A DNA stretch of 64,000 nucleotides. Origin: an uncultured Oscillospiraceae bacterium (GTDB lineage Bacteria; Bacillota; Clostridia; Oscillospirales; Ruminococcaceae). Positions 26,082 through 33,404 of this stretch are shown one piece after another (position 1 is the first letter of the stretch; each line of letters opens with the position of its first letter). The stretch is from the NCBI GenBank assembly GCA_910583935.1, contig CAJTZM010000004.1:33938-97937 (forward strand), read 5' to 3'. The notes below the pieces were generated by a model, which was not told the DNA's origin, ran no database searches, and worked only from the letters and a program-made list of their open reading frames with translations. A program made the position numbers and the translations under genes.

Positions 26082-26885
26082 TTAGAACAGCCCCCACTCA
26101 GCAAACTTCTCAAAGCCGCCGATGGACTGAATGTAGCCTCTTGCCTGTTCTACGATGTCGGCATACGGAATGCCGTTGATTTCCTCATCGCCAATGGCAC
26201 AGCACAACTCGACAGGCTTGCCTGTCTCCTGCGCTTTGAGGAAAGTGTAAATGTTCAGGGACACGTCAGCTTTCGAGAGGTCCTTGCCGTGCAGTCCGCC
26301 GCCCGTCACGGAATCAGCCATGTCTGAACCAAGTTTCCGATTGGTGGCCCCCGTATCTACATCCGTACCGCCGCTCCAATCGCCGAGAGGATTCACTATG
26401 GTGTGGTACTCTGGGTATGACCGCGCCAACTCTGCGCTGTTTGCGTTGCTCTGGCAGATGATAAGGCGCTCACCATTCAGAATGTATTTGCCATCCGAAG
26501 GGAACTGCCCGTAGATTTCACGGGCGATGCTGGACAGCTCTTTCTGTTCATCGGTGAGCGGCACACCTCGGAAGATGCCGTTGTCCCCGCATCGGAACCC
26601 TCCGCTTTGATTTTCGGTGAGGTGCGGGTCCTGCGGATAGATGCTCAACATCACCTGCACAAATGGCCCCGCAATACGGCGAGCCGCACGGTGGATGGTT
26701 TCAAGAATCTCATTCCGCAGCAGATTCGCGGAGGTCTCCACGATGATGTGGCAGCAGCCGTGTCCGATAAGGACTTCGACCGCGATGGTCGGGTCATCCT
26801 CGACCTTGTACGCTATATCCACAATCGCTCCGGCAATCCGGTCAGCGATTTTATCAGGATGGGCGGGGTTTACTTTCTCAATCAT
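26082..26885 (-). CDS. Compact methionine adenosyltransferase (MetK-like)
   Basis: 267 residues against about 380-400 for cellular MetK. Key motifs of the family remain: HPDK near the N-terminus (ATP binding), a GDNG equivalent of GDQG, PSDGK, and VNPLGDWSGGTDVDTGATNRK followed by GGGLHGKDLSKAD. The central domain is strongly shortened. It should make S-adenosylmethionine from methionine and ATP. Beside a methyltransferase fusion and a radical-SAM-like protein, it could raise SAM supply during infection, which is inference. Confidence 0.85.
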   Translation of the reverse strand: MIEKVNPAHPDKIADRIAGAIVDIAYKVEDDPTIAVEVLIGHGCCHIIVETSANLLRNEILETIHRAARRIAGPFVQVMLSIYPQDPHLTENQSGGFRCGDNGIFRGVPLTDEQKELSSIAREIYGQFPSDGKYILNGERLIICQSNANSAELARSYPEYHTIVNPLGDWSGGTDVDTGATNRKLGSDMADSVTGGGLHGKDLSKADVSLNIYTFLKAQETGKPVELCCAIGDEEINGIPYADIVEQARGYIQSIGGFEKFAEWGLF

Positions 26886-26889
26886 ATAA

Positions 26890-27726
26890 TCAATTCCTCT
26901 GCTTTATTTTTTCGGTTCCCTTTAACGGAGGCCCCAACACGTCACAGTCAGGGTCAACATCTGGGTGTACAATGCCGTAATGGGTTGCATAGCAATACGC
27001 GCACCCGTGACTGCAAGTGCTGTATGCGCCGATGTCAACGCTCTCGACGCATTGGCACAGCCCGCGCTGATTGCGGTCTTTGGGTTTTACAACCCCGAAC
27101 CGTCTGCCGTCAACGCAGCAGGAGTGGGGGATGCCAACATCTTCGGCGCAGGACTGTAACTCCATGCCGTGCGCTGCTGCGATTTCTGCCAGCTGCTGGG
27201 CTAACTCCCTCTGCTGCTCAGGTGTGAGTGGCCGAATATTCAGTGGGTCCAGATTCACGGTGCGGTAGTAATCAACAAAGCTCATAACCGCCGTATTGGT
27301 GTAACCTTCAAGAGCCTCTGCTATTTTGGTAAACGCTTGGACGTGATAATCCCAAGTGTAGTGCTCGTTAATAAAAATCGGGTCATAACGCCAGATGGCT
27401 TTATTGGACCCGATTTTCTTGAACGCCGGTATTACGACTGTCTCTTTGTCCGGCAGATTCCGCTCTACATCTCGCCCATAGCCCGTAATCGTGTACTGGA
27501 AATAGTATTTGAACTGGCTCAGCTCGCCGATACGCGGCAGAAAAGGCGCGGCGTTCTTCGTCCAAAAGACGATTCCCTCAACACGGTCGGGCGTGAGTTC
27601 AACACGCCCGACCTGCTGCGGGTTATATGGGTTTCTAATGAGGACAAATCCTTTACCCATGCGGTTGTAGAACCACTCTGGGAAAAAGGCGGGGATGTCC
27701 GTCCTTCTGCTTGCACTCACAATCAT
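26890..27726 (-). CDS. DUF1848 family protein, radical-SAM-like
   Basis: 278 residues. The family signature ASRRTDIPAF starts the protein, followed by GIVFWTKNAAPFL and WRYDPIFI. Near the C-terminus is CSHGCAYCYA, a CX3CX2C cluster like the iron-sulfur site of radical SAM enzymes but at the opposite end of the chain, as is known for DUF1848. Biochemical function is unknown. It ends 5 bp before the metK-like gene, so the two are co-transcribed, and it overlaps the upstream gene by 4 nt. Confidence 0.85.
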   Translation of the reverse strand: MIVSASRRTDIPAFFPEWFYNRMGKGFVLIRNPYNPQQVGRVELTPDRVEGIVFWTKNAAPFLPRIGELSQFKYYFQYTITGYGRDVERNLPDKETVVIPAFKKIGSNKAIWRYDPIFINEHYTWDYHVQAFTKIAEALEGYTNTAVMSFVDYYRTVNLDPLNIRPLTPEQQRELAQQLAEIAAAHGMELQSCAEDVGIPHSCCVDGRRFGVVKPKDRNQRGLCQCVESVDIGAYSTCSHGCAYCYATHYGIVHPDVDPDCDVLGPPLKGTEKIKQRN

Positions 27727-28193
27727 AGCGGCATACCGTCCTTGATATAATTTGCAAATATCCAGTTACGGCAGGTGCGCTGCTTGCGCGTGTAATTTCC
27801 CGGAGGGTTGGGGTTATAGCCCCAGAAGTTGATGCGGCGAGCATTGGTAATATCCAGCTTTATGCGGTCATTCTCGATATGGATTTCGGAATCTGAATCA
27901 GGAACGAACGCAACGTGCGTGTTGAGTTTCCAAACGTAGCCGTCGCTCAGCCCGCACAGGTAATACGCCTTTGCGAGTGGGCTCTGCCTCACGAACAGGT
28001 CAATAACCCCTTCGGATTTACCGTGGGTCGCGTCCCAGAAATTTGGGTCATACTGACCGATGAAGCATTTGGCGCAGCACTTGGAAATGTCAACATCGCG
28101 GATGTCTTTAAGCCAGAACAGCTCACACCGCTTCTTGAGTTCGAGCCGAAGGTGCATCGGCGCGTGTTTTGATACAATATCGGACACTAACAT
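27723..28193 (-). CDS. Hypothetical protein coupled to the DUF1848 gene
   Basis: 156 residues, not recognised. It has a possible CCAKC cysteine pair (DISKCCAKCFIGQYDPNFWD), a TRKQRTCRNW basic tail and many aromatic residues. The stop overlaps the DUF1848 start (ATGA), showing translational coupling. A strong AAGGAGG precedes its ATG. A partner role for the DUF1848 protein is possible but unproven. Confidence 0.65.
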   Translation of the reverse strand: MLVSDIVSKHAPMHLRLELKKRCELFWLKDIRDVDISKCCAKCFIGQYDPNFWDATHGKSEGVIDLFVRQSPLAKAYYLCGLSDGYVWKLNTHVAFVPDSDSEIHIENDRIKLDITNARRINFWGYNPNPPGNYTRKQRTCRNWIFANYIKDGMPL

Positions 28194-28216
28194 TTTAACT
28201 CCTCCTTAGTGACAAG

Positions 28217-28624
28217 TCAATGACACGTTTGTGACATGAGGGCGAACTCCCGAATGTCTGGGTTGACCGACTGGAAATATTGCCCCAGCGAATACAGGAT
28301 GGTCTCACAGGAATTGGGCAGCGCCGGATTAAACTCGATACCGGTCTCGGTCATCGCATTCTTCACAGCTACTAACTCCTGATTCTTACCACTTACGCGA
28401 GTACGTGCAGTTTTCATCCTCTCGCCGTGGTCGGTGAAGCTCTCGAATAGCGCATGAGACAGAGGATTGCCTGCGCTCAACGAGTTGCCGACACTGAGCC
28501 TACCGAGTGTGATTACGTACCCCTCCTTCGTGGTTCCTACCAACGTGTATTCACGAACGCCGGTGACATACAACGGGAGGCTGTTCACTCCTGCGTACTG
28601 TTCCGGTGTAAAGCTCTTAATCAT
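28217..28624 (-). CDS. Hypothetical phage protein (135 aa)
   Basis: 135 residues, first gene after the consensus promoter at 28.66 kb. It has a beta-rich N-terminal half (LPLYVTGVREYTLVGTTKEGYVITLGRLSVGNSL) and a helical C-terminal half. No family recognised. AAAGGAG lies 8 nt upstream of the ATG. As first gene of its operon it may be regulatory, but no DNA-binding motif is evident. Confidence 0.65.
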   Translation of the reverse strand: MIKSFTPEQYAGVNSLPLYVTGVREYTLVGTTKEGYVITLGRLSVGNSLSAGNPLSHALFESFTDHGERMKTARTRVSGKNQELVAVKNAMTETGIEFNPALPNSCETILYSLGQYFQSVNPDIREFALMSQTCH

Positions 28625-28655
28625 TTCGCTTCTCCTTTCTTTGGATTATAGTTCT

Positions 28656-28684
28656 ATTATACACCTATATATGTGTTTTGTCAA
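28656..28684 (-). promoter_or_regulatory. Consensus sigma-A promoter for the 28.6-26.1 kb operon
   Basis: On the minus strand TTGACA (28679-28684), a 17-bp spacer and TATAAT (28656-28661) match the vegetative consensus exactly. It lies about 35 bp before the ATG at 28624 and would drive the hypothetical, DUF1848 and metK-like genes. An AT-rich UP-like stretch lies upstream of the -35. Confidence 0.85.
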
Positions 28685-28726
28685 GAGATTTTCCGAAAAA
28701 TTTTCAAGAAAAGTCACTACAAGTCG

Positions 28727-29404
28727 TTAAACTTCCGCAGCTATCCGCTTCTGCATCTGAAACTCCTGACCACTTTTGAAGCCTTTCGCAAACTCGTTTC
28801 CGAATATGCTGTCCTGCGAACGGGAGCGAAACGCCGTCGGTTTCCCCAAAGCGTCTGCGGCATCCTGAACCTCCCTCGGAGTAACAAGGACAAGCCCCCA
28901 CTCCTGCTCCTTTTCTGCTGTTTGCTTCTCAAACGCGGCTTGCAGACCGATGGCAAACCCATACCCAAAGCTATCACATCTGCTTTTAACGTGGTTTGCG
29001 TCATAAGAGGCGTACTGCTTTTTGATGCGCTTAACTTCCGAACGAACGCAGTCCACCGCATACTTGAAGATGTCTACGCACAGGGTTACGTCATCCTCAA
29101 AGCCGATGAATCCGACCTCCTGCGTCTGACATCTGGTTTGATGGGTACGAAATCCCTTGCAACAGTAGTTATTTCCGATGGTTGCCGAGAGCGGTATACA
29201 CCACGGGTCACGCCTCTTTGAACAAGTGATACCTGTATAGAGCCTCACGACCTTCTGCGGCTCCGTCTCCCTACACTCTCGCTCTGTGAGCTTGTACTTT
29301 GCCATCAGCTCACGAGCCTTTAACAGTGCGGCTTGTGCCTCTGCTTCAACAGGACTTTCTGCAAGTGCGAGCAGATGCCGAATCTTCTCTTTGTAATCAG
29401 CCAT
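28727..29404 (-). CDS. DUF2786 family protein
   Basis: 225 residues from ATG 29404 (MADYKEKIRHLLALAES), which has AAAGGTGG upstream; a longer in-frame start was not chosen. The N-terminal 45 residues (ALAESPVEAEAQAALLKARELMAKYKLTE) are the DUF2786 signature. The following 110 residues look like the associated beta domain. The C-terminus is basic. The family is common in phages and mobile elements and its biochemical role is unknown. Confidence 0.8.
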   Translation of the reverse strand: MADYKEKIRHLLALAESPVEAEAQAALLKARELMAKYKLTERECRETEPQKVVRLYTGITCSKRRDPWCIPLSATIGNNYCCKGFRTHQTRCQTQEVGFIGFEDDVTLCVDIFKYAVDCVRSEVKRIKKQYASYDANHVKSRCDSFGYGFAIGLQAAFEKQTAEKEQEWGLVLVTPREVQDAADALGKPTAFRSRSQDSIFGNEFAKGFKSGQEFQMQKRIAAEV

Positions 29405-29519
29405 GACGTTTGCCACCTTTCTTTTTGTGAGGTTTGCTTTTGGGGACATATCGAGGCGCAGGTCTCTTTTTTAAGAGCTGCACCAGCTCTTTGATTTCAG
29501 CTTTGCTCTTTTTGCCCAC
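29397..29519 (-). CDS. Small basic ORF (40 aa)
   Basis: A GTG at 29517-29519 has GGAGGTG 6 nt upstream. The 40-residue product is very basic (VGKKSKAEIKELVQLLKKR, then a Lys/His-rich tail). Its stop overlaps the DUF2786 start, and its start overlaps the end of the upstream zinc-ribbon gene, as is usual for real phage genes. Function unknown. Confidence 0.5.
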   Translation of the reverse strand: MGKKSKAEIKELVQLLKKRPAPRYVPKSKPHKKKGGKRHG

Positions 29520-30135
29520 AGTCTACACCTCCCATTTTGGCCCCGCAGTTCGGGCAGTAGTTTGAACCGGCGAACGCGAGCGGACTGATTCTGGTATCGC
29601 ACGGCAAGTTGTCATTTTTAGTCTTGCACACGCTGCATTCCCACGCTCCAAGCGCCCAATCCGTACCGTTGGGATTCCACACCCACTTGGCGCTGTATTC
29701 AGTCAGAGACGCTATTCTCTTAATTGCGTCTGCCGGAGTGTGTCCGTCCCAGCGCGGGGCATTTTCCAGCTCTTTTACCTGAAACAAATCCCAATACGGG
29801 TCGATGTCGTAGTGGTAAGTAGCTGGACCGGCTGGTGTGTTGATTCCAACGATGAACATGCCCTCGTACATATCGCCGTCGAAATGGCGCTTTGACTTCC
29901 ACGCCAGCCGTGGGAACCTTGCGCACACCACGCTGAACAGCACCGCCCGGTGGTGGTATAGCTCGTTGAATGTGTGATAACCGTCCGAGGTATTGCCGTT
30001 GATGATTTCGCTTTTGGCGATTCGGTCTAAGATAATCTCCCACACCTGGGTAGAGACATGAACCACGTAATCCAGTATGACAGCCCCTTCACGGAGCTTC
30101 TTCGCAAAGGTCTTGTTATCCATGTTATTGAGCAT
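29497..30135 (-). CDS. Zinc-ribbon phage protein with WDGHTP motif
   Basis: 212 residues. The N-terminus is a helical domain (DYVVHVSTQVWEIILDRIAKSE). A WDGHTPADAIKRIASL segment follows. The C-terminus has two CxxC knuckles (CSVCKTKN and CPNCGAKM), a zinc ribbon. It starts directly after the TAA of the preceding gene (TAAATG). The family is seen in Firmicutes prophage early regions. No enzymatic motif was found. Confidence 0.7.
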   Translation of the reverse strand: MLNNMDNKTFAKKLREGAVILDYVVHVSTQVWEIILDRIAKSEIINGNTSDGYHTFNELYHHRAVLFSVVCARFPRLAWKSKRHFDGDMYEGMFIVGINTPAGPATYHYDIDPYWDLFQVKELENAPRWDGHTPADAIKRIASLTEYSAKWVWNPNGTDWALGAWECSVCKTKNDNLPCDTRISPLAFAGSNYCPNCGAKMGGVDCGQKEQS

Positions 30136-30510
30136 TTAGCCTTCCTCCTTATCCATCTTCGCCCCGCAGTAGGGGCAAAATTTTATCTGCGGACGTTCAT
30201 CGGGGTTGTCGAAGTCATCAGGCAGAGTAGTCTGACACGCTGAACATTCCCAGCCCCAATCATAGTCATAGCCAGTCAGGGGATTACCGTTCTGTTTCTC
30301 GTACCATGTCCATCGCCCACGCCGCATTGGTGAGGCTTCAATCGTAGTAGCATCAGCAATAAGCCGTTTTAGCTGGGTTCTTTCGGTGAGTTGTGCGCTG
30401 TATCGTGCATACGCCGGACTACTGCTTGGGGTATCTATAACTCGGTTTCGGGCCAATTCCTCCAACTTTGAAAGCTCGTTGTACAATGGTACTTTATCAA
30501 TCAATTCCAT
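30136..30510 (-). CDS. Zinc-ribbon phage protein (124 aa)
   Basis: The ATG at 30510 was chosen because GATGGAGG lies 8 nt upstream. The N-terminal half is helical (NELSKLEELARNRVID), and the C-terminal half has WECSACQTTLP and FCPYCGAKMDKEEG, forming a zinc ribbon. It is one of three adjacent genes with the same ribbon. DNA or protein binding is likely but not shown. Confidence 0.7.
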   Translation of the reverse strand: MELIDKVPLYNELSKLEELARNRVIDTPSSSPAYARYSAQLTERTQLKRLIADATTIEASPMRRGRWTWYEKQNGNPLTGYDYDWGWECSACQTTLPDDFDNPDERPQIKFCPYCGAKMDKEEG

Positions 30511-30511
30511 C

Positions 30512-30952
30512 TCATTTTCCTCCATCGGTGGCGCTGCCAGTCTCGTCCATCTTCGCCCCGCAGTAGGGGCAGTAATCGTATTCCTGATAGCCGTTCCCAT
30601 AAAACCACGGCTGCGGCGTTTTGCAGACGGAACAGTAGTTTTCACCGTCGCCGAGGGCAAACTTGACCCACCTCCCATGCTGCACGGAGCGGTTTAGTCT
30701 TTTTATCTCCCTGTCTTTTCGTGCCAGCTCAGTCAGCAGGGCAGGTTCAGGCGTGGTCTGCCGCATCTCTGGCGGCAGAACCCTTGCCTCAAACCGAAAC
30801 TTCCGCGCATCGTCCCCGATTTTTTGGAACAGGCGGGACACTGCCAGCATCGGTGTGTCCTCACAAATGCCGAACTGCCAGCACTTTCTTATGGCGTTCC
30901 AGATTCCATATTGCTCGCCACGAACGCCAAACATATAAGTTTCTCGTTTCAT
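30512..30952 (-). CDS. Zinc-ribbon phage protein (146 aa)
   Basis: The start (MKRETYMFGVRGEQYGIWNA) has AAAGGAG 9 nt upstream and lies 92 nt inside the preceding gene in another frame. The middle is a charged helical linker (LTELARKDREIKRLNR). The C-terminus has YCSVCKTPQPWF and YCPYCGAKMDE cysteine pairs. It likely arose with its neighbour by duplication of the ribbon. Confidence 0.7.
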   Translation of the reverse strand: MKRETYMFGVRGEQYGIWNAIRKCWQFGICEDTPMLAVSRLFQKIGDDARKFRFEARVLPPEMRQTTPEPALLTELARKDREIKRLNRSVQHGRWVKFALGDGENYCSVCKTPQPWFYGNGYQEYDYCPYCGAKMDETGSATDGGK

Positions 30953-31295
30953 CTGAACCGGCTCCTTTCAGATACAACCGCCGCAGCACCCCCCAAGGCA
31001 CTGAGCTGTTGAGCACTTCATCTATTTCTGTGGCGTAGCTTTTGAATTTGTCAGGCAACACTGAAACATCGATACTCCACGGTGCGTCACTGACGTGTGC
31101 ATCCATGTAGTCGTTTGTGAACCAGCATTCACCGCCTGACTTCCAAAATGGCTCGTGCCGTCCCTTTCCGTACCCAAACTCATGAAGCTCTCCGTCAATT
31201 TTCAGCGTGAGAACCCCACTGCACAGGTTCGGGTATTTACCGGTGTACGATACGAACTCGATGTGCTGTGGAGCTGTGCCATTAACTAAAGCCAT
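30861..31295 (-). CDS. Hypothetical phage protein (144 aa)
   Basis: The start has AAGGAGGG upstream. The sequence has many aromatic residues (HIEFVSYTGKYPNLCSGVLTLKIDGELHEFGYG, FWKSGGECWFTNDYM). The last 30 codons overlap the downstream zinc-ribbon gene by 92 nt in a different frame, so the C-terminus may have been extended by an old frameshift. No family recognised. Confidence 0.65.
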   Translation of the reverse strand: MALVNGTAPQHIEFVSYTGKYPNLCSGVLTLKIDGELHEFGYGKGRHEPFWKSGGECWFTNDYMDAHVSDAPWSIDVSVLPDKFKSYATEIDEVLNSSVPWGVLRRLYLKGAGSDETRNLYVWRSWRAIWNLERHKKVLAVRHL

Positions 31296-31307
31296 CTCAA
31301 TCCCTCC

Positions 31308-31511
31308 TTAAATTTCATAGACCTGCGGGTCGTCTGTAGGGTCAATTCGCTTGACATGAACGCTGTCCAAACCAAAAACCTCGACTGCTTTTTCAGTCGC
31401 TTCTTCAAGGTTGTCGGCGAGGATAATTAGTGTCCTGCCACCCTCGTATTTCCGATGCGCCCTGAACAGGTGCTTGGCGATGGTGCGGTATGCCGTATCT
31501 CTTTCCATCAT
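31308..31511 (-). CDS. Small hypothetical protein (67 aa)
   Basis: From ATG 31511 with AGGAGG 7 nt upstream; the longer frame runs back through the neighbouring gene and was rejected. 67 residues, helical N-terminus (MMERDTAYRTIAKHLFRAHRKYEG) and an alpha/beta C-terminus. Not recognised. Confidence 0.6.
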   Translation of the reverse strand: MMERDTAYRTIAKHLFRAHRKYEGGRTLIILADNLEEATEKAVEVFGLDSVHVKRIDPTDDPQVYEI

Positions 31512-31512
31512 A

Positions 31513-31896
31513 TCAATCCCTCCTGTTCGCAACGCGGCGCACGATACGCGCCGCCTGTTTAAGAGCTTTGGCTTGAACATCCAGCCATGTTTCGCCACCA
31601 CCGGGCCCATAGGCTCCGTCGTGGAGTTTCCTTTGACGGCTCGGTGAGTACAGTCGCTCACAGATGTCGCCATCAAAGACGAGAGCGCACCCGCCGTAAC
31701 TGTACTGGCTCCAATCACAAGCGCCGTTCAGCATTTCGACCTCGGTGATATTTTCGCCAAGCTCCGCGTCATCGGCTAAATGCCGATGCTCTACGACCTC
31801 TGCAAACAATTCCTCCGCATACTCGCGGCAGCCCTTGTCCCATGCGGACCGTGCTGCCCGCTCTGAAATGGCCTTCTTTATCTCAGCAATAAGCAT
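31513..31896 (-). CDS. Hypothetical phage protein (127 aa)
   Basis: 127 residues. It begins LIAEIKKAISERAARSAWDKGCREYAEELFAE and continues with CDWSQYSYGGCALVFDGDICERL and GETWLDVQAKALKQAARIV. These segments are typical of a family of short proteins in gut Firmicutes phages with no known function. It overlaps the upstream gene by 14 nt. Confidence 0.65.
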   Translation of the reverse strand: MLIAEIKKAISERAARSAWDKGCREYAEELFAEVVEHRHLADDAELGENITEVEMLNGACDWSQYSYGGCALVFDGDICERLYSPSRQRKLHDGAYGPGGGETWLDVQAKALKQAARIVRRVANRRD

Positions 31897-32086
31897 AAAC
31901 GCCAGCCTCCCTCTTTACTGCAAGGTGTTCCCTTGCGTAGTCCAGCAGACAATCCTCGTGGATTGTGTCGCCGTCAATGTCGTAAACTTCCTCACCTTCG
32001 TAAATCTCGCCGCCGCACTGGTCGCAGTAGCCCACGACCACATCCTCTGGCGGTTCAAGCGAGCGTTCCGGTATGTAATCAAACAT
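31883..32086 (-). CDS. Small protein with CxxC pair (67 aa)
   Basis: From ATG 32086, which has AAGGAG 9 nt upstream. 67 acidic residues with GYCDQCGGEIYEGEEVYDIDGDTIHEDCLLDY, a CxxC pair plus His and Cys that could bind zinc. Overlaps its upstream neighbour by 8 nt. Function unknown. Confidence 0.65.
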   Translation of the reverse strand: MFDYIPERSLEPPEDVVVGYCDQCGGEIYEGEEVYDIDGDTIHEDCLLDYAREHLAVKREAGVYAYC

Positions 32087-32696
32087 CGTCTTTGTCTCCT
32101 TCCACGCGAGCGGACCAGCGAGCAGATTTCGCCCGGATAAATCGCTCAACCTCTGCTTTGTCAATTCCTACAGTTATGGCACACAGCAGCACGTCTGTAA
32201 GTTCTTCCTGCAAATGAAGTACCGCGCTTTCTTCGGTGACGGGTGTGGGGTTCCTGCCATCCAGCACACGCCGGAGTTTCAGTGCCGCCTGAGATAGCTC
32301 AGACGCTTCTTCTGCAAGCTGGGCCAGCAATTCGGCTCGACCCAGCTTATCAGCAATTCGGTTCAGTTCTGGTCGCCAATCGGCGATGGCCTTCTCAACG
32401 GCTCCGCAGCCAGTTTGGTTGCTTCTTTCTGCCAGCCTCATAAGTTCCTCAATTTCATCCAGTGGCATTGACACACTGAACCAGTCGTAATCCTCGCCAT
32501 CTTTTGTGGGTGAGAACATGACATCAGCGTTTCGTGCCTCTGGGTAGGCCGTTGGAAACTCCACGCTGATTTCCATTGATTCAGCCTCTGGATATTTCCC
32601 ACCAAGCATATCAGCTGGCGCAATGAAATACAGTGTTGTGGTATTTGCTTCGGGACACTCGGATGATTCCTCAAAGTAAATCCTGCGGTCAATCAT
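32079..32696 (-). CDS. MazG-like nucleotide pyrophosphohydrolase domain protein
   Basis: 205 residues. The C-terminal half contains LAQLAEEASELSQAALKL and, after an insert, LHLQEELTDVLLCAITVGI. This is the EExxE..ExxD arrangement that coordinates magnesium in MazG-type pyrophosphohydrolases. The N-terminal 95 residues are a separate acidic beta-rich region of unknown role. Such enzymes are common in phages and are thought to clean nucleotide pools or lower alarmones. Confidence 0.75.
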   Translation of the reverse strand: MIDRRIYFEESSECPEANTTTLYFIAPADMLGGKYPEAESMEISVEFPTAYPEARNADVMFSPTKDGEDYDWFSVSMPLDEIEELMRLAERSNQTGCGAVEKAIADWRPELNRIADKLGRAELLAQLAEEASELSQAALKLRRVLDGRNPTPVTEESAVLHLQEELTDVLLCAITVGIDKAEVERFIRAKSARWSARVEGDKDDV

Positions 32697-32935
32697 AAGT
32701 CAGCCCTCCTTTCGCTTTCTTTTTCAACAGAAACCCAGATTCGATTAGGCCGAATCGCAAGGCCCCATTTGCGTACCGCCGCGCTGTGGATTTCTGGCCT
32801 CATACACATCTCGTGATACCCATAGGGGCTGAAATATAGCGTTTTCTGTTTGCCCCCATCGTTTTGAACAATAACGATAGCTTGAAATTTTGAATCTAAG
32901 CCGAAATAGCTTTCCAGCAATTCGTGGACAGTCAT
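32693..32935 (-). CDS. Small hypothetical protein (80 aa)
   Basis: From ATG 32935 with AAGGAGG upstream. 80 residues: helical start (TVHELLESYFGLDSKFQ), then alternating strands (AIVIVQNDGGKQKTLYFSPYGYHEM, RIWVSVEKE). Overlaps both neighbours by 3-4 nt, showing coupled translation. Not recognised. Confidence 0.6.
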   Translation of the reverse strand: MTVHELLESYFGLDSKFQAIVIVQNDGGKQKTLYFSPYGYHEMCMRPEIHSAAVRKWGLAIRPNRIWVSVEKESERRADL

Positions 32936-33111
32936 TTGTTTACCTCCTTGATTGGGCACCATTGCGGGCGATGCTCCAAGACGTGCTTATACTCGCTGTC
33001 CATGACATCCTCGCCTGTTACGCCGCAAGAATAAAACCAGTGGTGCGCATCGGGCTGGCAGCACGGACATTCCTCACAACTTTTGGGGAGGTCCATGTTA
33101 ATTTGTATCAT
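32932..33111 (-). CDS. Small Cys/His-rich protein (59 aa)
   Basis: ATG at 33109-33111 with AAAGGAGG upstream, stop overlapping the next start (ATGA). 59 residues: PKSCEECPCCQPDAHHWFYSC, then a charged helix and QWCPIKEVNK. The CxxC-x-C pattern and HH suggest a zinc knuckle. Function unknown. Confidence 0.6.
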   Translation of the reverse strand: MIQINMDLPKSCEECPCCQPDAHHWFYSCGVTGEDVMDSEYKHVLEHRPQWCPIKEVNK

Positions 33112-33335
33112 GCCCGCTTTCCTCCTTTCACACCGCAGAAGTATTCTTGCGCGGTCGGTTTGTGAAAACCGCGCAGTTCATCCAATTCCGGAGGTGTGAT
33201 AATTCTTAAATCACTGATGCCGCAGCGTTTCAAATCATCGAATACATCTTGTTTTGGGGTGTTGAAACGCTGGTTGAAATCTTTTGTGAAGCCGCCAACA
33301 AAACCGTTGCCCCAATCAACCAAATACGAAATCAT
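33108..33335 (-). CDS. Small hypothetical protein (75 aa)
   Basis: 75 residues (MISYLVDWGNGFVGGFTKDF, then DVFDDLKRCGISDLRIITPPELDEL). AAAGGAGG precedes the ATG. It is the first gene after the terminator at 33.36-33.39 kb, so a promoter for the early cluster should lie just upstream, but none of good quality was seen in the short gap. Not recognised. Confidence 0.6.
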   Translation of the reverse strand: MISYLVDWGNGFVGGFTKDFNQRFNTPKQDVFDDLKRCGISDLRIITPPELDELRGFHKPTAQEYFCGVKGGKRA

Positions 33336-33363
33336 CTGTCTGTTCCTCCTTTGAAAAATAAAT

Positions 33364-33389
33364 GAAACCCGCCATTTCTGGCGGGTTTC
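33364..33389 (-). terminator. Terminator closing the restriction-modification cassette
   Basis: GAAACCCGCC (33364-33373) pairs perfectly with GGCGGGTTTC (33380-33389) over a 6-nt loop. On the minus strand it is followed by an AT-rich run ending in TTTTT. It separates the defence cassette from the phage small-gene cluster. Confidence 0.8.
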
Positions 33390-33404
33390 GGTATATAGGC
33401 AAAT

